A DNA stretch of 64,000 nt from Phoronis australis (Eukaryota; Phoronida; Phoronidae): positions 623,250 through 687,249 of the forward strand of contig NMRA01000154.1 of assembly GCA_002633005.1 (NCBI GenBank). Direction: 5' to 3'. The translations under genes and the position numbers were made by a program. Of this stretch, positions 57,691-64,000 are shown in pieces; positions within the stretch are counted from its first letter, which is position 1; the number at the start of each line of letters is the position of its first letter. The notes beneath the pieces are model-generated. The model ran no database searches, had not been told where the DNA came from, and saw only the letters and a program-made list of their open reading frames with translations.

Positions 57691-60600
57691 TTGAAATGGT
57701 CTAATCCACCAAAGCAATTGAATTCGTCTTCACCATTACGACAATCCATCACTCCATCACAACGATTGCTTATGGAATAACACGACCCGTCGTTGCACCG
57801 TCCCTGAGTTGAACTACAAGAGTCAAAACGTTCCACAACTGGATGTTCGCATAATGCATTCAGGGGCTTCACGTTGACACCAGCAGCTGTGGTAACATTG
57901 CATTCAGTCTTCGACACTTCCCAGTTTGTGACGTCATCCGTTATAACATCCCACGGGCGATCCATCGGTTTTAATAACTGGCAGTCTCCGAACACAGTTT
58001 TTTCTAGCCATATTGAGCCAAATTCAGCATGATGATTCCAGAGATGTAAAACAGTGTTCAACGTTTCCATGTCAGAGATACCTGTCAGAAACCCATAGTT
58101 CTCGTGACACATGAGCAAGGCGTCTTCATATGATAAAGCGATGTCAATGTAATTCGTACTTGTTTTCATTTGAATGCATCTCGACGCGACATAATTCCAG
58201 CCTTCTGGACATCTTGAGGGTGTTGCAAATCCATGCTGTTGCTCTGTCAAGTCTCTTCTTTTGCTGACAGAGTCTATCTTGCAGATAGCGGAGCCATACG
58301 AGAGGGGAAAGTTACACGGCACCATGAACCATCTCTGTCCATAGTAAGGGTTGCGAATGAACATAAGTCCACATCTGTTCCCAGGGCTCAGGTCTGGTTG
58401 TCGCATCGAGGTAGCCATAATGGATTTCATGTTGTTATGGAAAAAATTTATTGATGCATCTGCGAATGGTGACGTAATGTCACCGGGCGAATACCAGCTG
58501 GAAAACGTCAATGGCTTACCGTTTGACCATCCAATGTTTCCACCGTCAGCCACAAGACCAATAAAAATCGCAATGTACGGAGCTTCAGAATAAACATAAC
58601 GCTTCCAGTCACCTTTTAATAATTCCATCACTTGCTGCATTTCTTCTTCGCTTTCAATGTTTAACAAATCACCGCCATCTTTAAGACATTTCTGTCTGGC
58701 AGAAAACCCTGATGCGACATCTAGATATATTTTGTAGCAGCTTCCCTGGGTGAAAGTGTAGTCTCTTCTCCCACAATAAATGGTGTTGTTAACTCGTTCA
58801 GGTATCTCCGCAGGGCGAAAAAGGTACTCCATGGTAAAGATGTCGTCCCCGGGTGTAGGCTTAAGGGTAATTAACACGTAATCGGCTGATACTGTGCGTA
58901 CCCGTAGAAGCTTCGGTCCTCGTGTGGAACAAAGATGTTCGTAAACGTAGGTTGAAGAATGAACCGGGTAGCCAGTGTCAGTACGGGTACTGAGTGTAAC
59001 CTTGTCAGTAATAGCTACATCTTGGCAAGAGTGTGAATCGAATATTAATTCAAAGGAAGACGGGAAAAATCTTTCTTTCGAAACGTTGTAAAACCTTCTT
59101 TGTTCAAACGGATAACCGGCGTTGAGCGTTGTGATCGTCCAAAAAATTTGACTCTGCTGATTGGCAGCTTGGAGAAATCCGCAGGCTTCGTACAACATAG
59201 CCGTGCCGCGCAAGGTCCTGCTTGGCGGATAAAGCGAACACATCGTGTTCCATGGCAAACTGGGAAATGTGAAGTTAAATCGCACGGCTAACGTGGGATC
59301 CCAGATGCCGAAAGTTGACATGAAAGTAAGTGGCCGGTGAACTAAGACCCCGAATACAAAGTTGTTTTGCGGAGATTGCTTACATTTAGGAATTTGGCCG
59401 GCAATTCTAAAGAATGACGTATCAGAATTACAGTCTATACCGTCAGTGAATAGAGTGTCTGATGTGTAAGTGTAGAACAAAATCTCGAGACTTTTTGCAA
59501 ATTCTATGTATTGGTATTGCTTACTTTGCTGTGAAGGGATTCGCTGAATGACGATGCAACTAGCAACCGGTGGGACGTAGTAATTATTTGTACCAATTAA
59601 AGATAAACCCTTGCAATCAAATTGTTCTATCGTAGCTTGAGCAATAAAGACATCTTCGTGCTGCAATGTCGTGCCTCGTACGGCGTAATACGTCAATGTA
59701 AGATAACGTGACGAGGTCACGAAGTGCTTGATGACGCGTCCGCTGCTGGGTTCGTTTTCAGAGGTTGACAACCTTCCACAATATGGACCGAACGACTGTG
59801 ACGTTTCCACGTCCTTGCCATCGAAAAGAACAAGTCCTTCGTAGGAACAGTCGTCCACAGGGTTCATAGTTAATTTGGAAAATACAATGCGAAGATAACT
59901 TGTAGCACGTGCTGCCATAAACTTCCAAACACATTGGCCTTGAAAGTCTGCAATGTCGTTTATAAAGAACCTAGATGGAAGACTACCCGACACTATTTCG
60001 TGTATGTCTCCAGAGTAAACTCGACGACACACCGTTGCTAATGTCGTGACATCCCCAAGATCGACACTCAATTTAACATAGTCAAGTTTGGATGCTTCTG
60101 GCAGTACAATCATGACCATGTTATGAATTTGGTTTGACAGCACCCTGTGCTTGGTGACGACATCTTTTAGCTGGGTGCTAAACAAAGACGTGTTTTTAAA
60201 CGGTTGAGAACCACTAAAAACATCTAAAGTACCGTTCACTTGTTGATTCGCTACTTCAATTGAAATGTCACTTGACCTAGCATTGGGTGAAATGATGTGC
60301 CATAGGTAAGTAAAACGCGTTGTACCTTCGAAACTTTGAATGAATGAAGGCTTTTTTCTCTCAGTAAAGAGTACTGTCGTCGATGAATTCAACGCCAACA
60401 CGTATGGTCCGACCTCAGACACATTGGCATTTCTGGGAACTTCTTCATATTTTGCCTTAAACTTTTGGTTCGCAACAGTGAGAATAACCTCAATAAATAT
60501 CAATGAGCTTTCTAGAATGGTTGTGAAGGGATATTTAGGGGCGCAATATCGATTAAGGACTGGAGACTGGTTATTTGTCCCATTATAGATCACCATTGTC

Positions 60601-61160
60601 GCTCTGGCACAGCCACCAAGTGGTGCAAACCAGATGCCATCATCCACGGTTAACTTTATAGAACTTTCATTTTCAAACCTAATTTGGAAGCCGCATGCAG
60701 TTTCTTGGAGACTATCGACAAAGGAAGACTGAAGTATAACGCTGTAAATTCCTTTCGAAATTCCTGAAGATACGTTACATGAACTAAGCTTTCTCCTACT
60801 GTATTTCAAAAAAAACTTTACCGGTGATACGGCTTCGTTTCGATGAAAAGAAATGTTGAAATCACCTGTTACATCAATCGAAGCCATGGTGGCGCTTTCA
60901 GAGCACTGACGTGGTCTAAATACTTCATGAACATGGTAACCATCGATGAGAAGCGTTACAAGATGACACTCAGTAACATTTTCGATTTCAAATTCATAGA
61001 CCGTAAGACGAATCTTTTCATACACTTCAGAAGTTACTGTCCAACGTTCTTTCGGCAATGAAGAGGCGTAACCAGCAGAAACAACGACACCGGAATTCTC
61101 GAGAGCACGAACACGCACATTGTGCATAAGTAAAACTAAGACTGTCCAAAGAAAGCACAT
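57691..61160 (-). CDS. CUB/C-type lectin/LDLa exon, 5' exon of the composite receptor
   Basis: It starts at ATG 61160-61158, with an in-frame TAG 27 bases upstream. The first 20 residues form a signal peptide (WTVLVLLMHNVRVRA). It then has CUB or CUB-like modules over residues 20-780, the clearest at about 378-510 (CVWKF, CSYEGLVLFDG, GPYCG). C-type lectin domain 1 is at about 796-962 (GSCYKIYLDVASGFSARQKC, IGWSNGKPLTFSSW, NRCGLMF, WFMVPCN), with QPD but no WND motif. C-type lectin domain 2 is at about 984-1105 (CPEGWNYVASRC to ALCEH), and an LDLa repeat at 1115-1149 (RCDGVMDCRNGEDEFNC). The open frame stops at a TAA that lies inside a strong donor, CATTTCAA/GTAAGTAA. The true exon therefore ends in phase 2 at 57691 and fits the acceptor at 49076. 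Secreted CUB-lectin protein is the alternative reading if the donor is not used. Confidence 0.88.
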
Positions 61161-61962
61161 GGCGAGGACATTACCTGTTGTAGTTACCTATTTGCATCAA
61201 CCCAACTTAAACCATAGCACAATGTAAATGAAATATCCATCTGATTCGTTCAATATGTAGTTCCAACAAGCGTAGTTATGCCACGCCCACCACGGATACC
61301 GTCGTTAGTCCACGCCTACCATGCATACCGTAGCGAACCCGCACAGGCTCAAAAATATGACGTACTAAAACAACAGATTGTCTTCGGTGTGTTTGCGATG
61401 GTATTTCACTGAAGCTGATACAAAGGGCCCAGGCGGAAAAAATACCGTTACACACAGTGGTATTGACACGACTCCGAATGCTCCGGTTCATTCATCGATA
61501 AATAACTCATTCGCATCAAGTGATGTTCTTCATTCAGATGTCAGAAAAAAAAACAAAATGTATGAGTATTGCCTCAGAGCAACATCATATTAGAAGTGAC
61601 CTTGAACTTAATCTGGGTATTTCGGGTGCTCAGCTCAAACAGGTTGACAGTGAAAAGTTATTGGATGGCACTTAGTTGGTCTAATTATGTTGATGCACTG
61701 TTTTATTTTGTAGTGCGTAAGGTTACGTATACTACGTGTGTGAATTGGCTAAAGCTTCTCATATGACGTTCCGGTAGATCCGACCTTCTTGACATGAATG
61801 GTAACGGTTACAACGCTAACGATTCTTTGTTGTGAATAAACTATCATATCCGACTATCCCGTGTGTTCAATGCCCATGGCTCCTACATACAGTTTCAAAT
61901 GAATGCTCAAGAGACTTCCAAGAGTTTTGATATGAATCCAGGAACAGTGGACGAGTTACACA
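61161..61962. other. Upstream of the receptor and of the BEL/Pao element
   Basis: It should hold the receptor's promoter and 5' untranslated region and perhaps the 5' LTR of the BEL/Pao element. No LTR can be confirmed because the 3' LTR is outside the window. The tandem phrase (T/C)CACGCC(C/T)ACCA(C/T)GGATACCG recurs at 61273 and 61302. Confidence 0.35.
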
Positions 61963-64000
61963 ATGCCCCCTATCAACAACAATACCGTGAATAGGGAGCC
62001 AACCGAGCGTGACCTAAGAGCCACCCAACGAGCGAGGAAAGCTGAACTGCGAATTAAGCAAAACATTCTGAAACGACAACAAGAGTTGGTTTTAGAAGAA
62101 CTACGTTTGGATGCACTGACGCAAGATCGAGGATAGTATGATATGTTTCAAGCGTCAGGCCTTCGGAGATTCACGCTGAGTTAGCTGAATTGGAAGCCGG
62201 GTTCGATGATGTTAGTGAGCTGCATACCCCCTTATACATCGTCTTCTCCCGCATTGGCGCCACTTGTTACACTTGTTACTATCCGCCGGCTGTATCCGTC
62301 GCTCCCGCATTAGCGCCACCTTTTGTGAACTCTCGCTATTTTATGCCAAGCGCCGAGAGCCGCATTCGGGTATTTTGGACTTCGTTGTTAGAAAGACCTT
62401 GCCTACACCTGAGATAAAGAAATTCAACGGGGATGCAGACCAGTACCGTCAGTTCATCAAGGCGTTTGAAGTTCGCGTAGAAAGCAAGCTGGATTCCGAG
62501 ATTGACGGATAAACTTTATTATCGAGCAGTATACCTCAGGAGATGCGAACTTGTGCGAAGCTGTTTACATATGCCAACGGACAATGGGTATTCTGAACCC
62601 GAACGGCTCTTAGAGCAACAATATGGCAATAGTTTTGTTGTGGCAACAGCATACGTTCAAAACCTGTTGGAGTTTTTTCGGATCCCAAGAGAAGATTCTG
62701 TGCCAATTTCCCGTTTTTCAATTGCTCTAAAGACTGCTTATAACGCCTTGAAAGACATTAATCAGTTAATCCAACTTGACCATCCCAAAAATCTTCAAGA
62801 ACTCATGTCAAAACTGCTTGCGCCTATGCAAAATAGATGGCGGCGCGAGGCCAGTAAGATTCGCAGCAGATTTGCTCGTCACGAGTGACGGTTACGTGAC
62901 ATTCGAGGATTTTTTGAACTTTGTTTGTGATGAGTCCTTCATCTTTTCTGACCCAGTATTCGGTAAGCGACCAAGTGGTAAATTAGAGGTGAACATTACT
63001 CAGCATCAAACTGTCTCTTGCATTTACTGTAACGGCAACCATCGCGTAGATGTTTGTAACGCTTTGTGTGCGAAACCTTACGAGGAAAGACGACAATTTG
63101 TGATTGAACGGAAATTATGTTTCGGATGTTTAAAACCCGGACATTCTTCGAAAATTGTAGATCAAAGGACAATGCAAAAAATGCAACAAACGACACCCAA
63201 CCATTATGCACATCGACGGGTTTGAAGTTCCCAAGCGCCAACCCGCAGCAGCCAAACAGAACAAGCGACAAGATCATGATACCCAACAAGAACACCGAGA
63301 TGCAACCACAAACACAGAATTAAGTGATCGTGGTGGTGATCGCAGGGGTACATTCGTCATTACATCACACAACACTACACTTATGATGCCGATCATACCT
63401 GTGCGTATCAAGAAGGCGAATTCCGAAGATAGCATCGTCACCTATGCCTTCCTTGACAATGGTTCATCAGGCTGTTTTGCGACAAATGATCTGTTAAGTC
63501 AATTCAATTTGAATGGTGTGCCGAGCAGGCTTCAGCTCACAACCATGCACGGACAATCAGAGGTTGAAACGGAGGCAGATGATTTGACTGGCCTGAACGT
63601 TATAAACCTCCCTGTTGTATACGCCCACTTCAAGATTACTGTATCTAGAGAAGGAATTCCCACCGCTCAAGATGTGGTCAACTGGTCTTACTTACGTCAT
63701 ATAGACATTCCAGATGACCACTCTGATGTTGACATCGGCCTTCTTATCGGCAGTAACTGCGCCAAGGCGACTGAACCACTACAGGTTGTGCCAGGCAGAG
63801 ACGGTGGCCCTACGCCGTGTTGACTCGACTCGGGTGGCTGATCATCGGCCCCGTTTCCATAGCACTGCAGAACTTGTCAACGCGTGTTATTTCGTGCAAC
63901 TATGTGTTTATGACGGAAAACCCAACCACAGAAATGTTTAGACAACTGTCAATATTCGACCAAATGAAGGAAGTCAGTCAAACCCAGCTCCTTCAGAAAT
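61963..64000 (+). mobile_element. BEL/Pao LTR retrotransposon, 5' half, decayed
   Basis: Pieces in order: 61963-62136, a basic coiled-coil gag start (57 codons); about 62390-62512 and 62502-62888, a gag domain of the DUF1759 kind (PTPEIKKFNGDADQYRQF, LLEQQYGNSFVVATAYVQNL, QLDHPKNLQELMSKL); 62880-63225, TFEDFLNF and zinc-knuckle-like CIYCNGNHRVDVC and CFGCLKPGHSS; 63320-63823, a DUF1758-type aspartic protease with YAFLDNGSSGCF; 63790-64000, the start of the reverse-transcriptase region with TRLGWLIIGP in another frame. At least four frame breaks and stops interrupt the polyprotein, so this copy is not functional. It continues past the window end. Confidence 0.85.

Overview
This is a metazoan nuclear window. 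It has many small exons with GT/AG borders, long introns, GC-poor intergenic DNA and many non-autonomous transposons. The gene content is an ELL terminal exon, a MYORG-like GH31 protein, ZFR, and a CUB/C-type-lectin/LDLa/LRR receptor of the GRL101/type C LGR sort. Together with BEL/Pao and Penelope-like retroelement remains, this points to a non-vertebrate animal, probably a marine invertebrate such as a lophotrochozoan or an invertebrate deuterostome. The sequence alone does not settle the phylum.

Layout. (1) 1-950: the right end of a TIR transposon, a tRNA-like sequence on the minus strand, and the last coding exon of an ELL-family elongation factor (+). (2) 2.6-6.3 kb: a minus-strand GH31 glycosidase-like membrane protein resembling MYORG. 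Two exons are visible, and both expected catalytic aspartates are replaced. (3) 6.5-11 kb: minisatellites, a duplicated block joined by a single N, MITEs and a long inverted repeat. (4) 11.0-35.6 kb: the complete ZFR gene (+), about 22 coding exons encoding roughly 911-924 residues with three U1-type zinc fingers and a DZF domain. Three of its exons lie in a 1.9-kb block that appears twice around an N gap. (5) 35.7-46 kb: a gene-poor stretch with LINE and Penelope-like debris and a decayed tandem array carrying a CTCF-like motif. (6) 46.3-61.2 kb, minus strand: two very large exons, 57691-61160 and 46850-49076. Their splice phases fit, and joining them gives one predicted 1,898-residue receptor (signal peptide, CUB-like region, two C-type lectin domains, LDLa repeats, LRRs, seven-helix GPCR). 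The 8.6-kb intron holds MITEs, Penelope-like and LINE debris and a tandem duplication. (7) 61.9-64.0 kb: the 5' part of a decayed BEL/Pao retrotransposon (+), running off the window.

The genes are not an operon and show no shared pathway. ZFR and ELL are nuclear RNA/transcription factors. The GH31-like protein and the receptor are membrane proteins. The most notable points are the composite receptor spread over two giant exons, the apparently inactive GH31 protein, the ZFR exon-block duplication whose copies cannot be spliced consecutively in frame, and the CTCF-like array.
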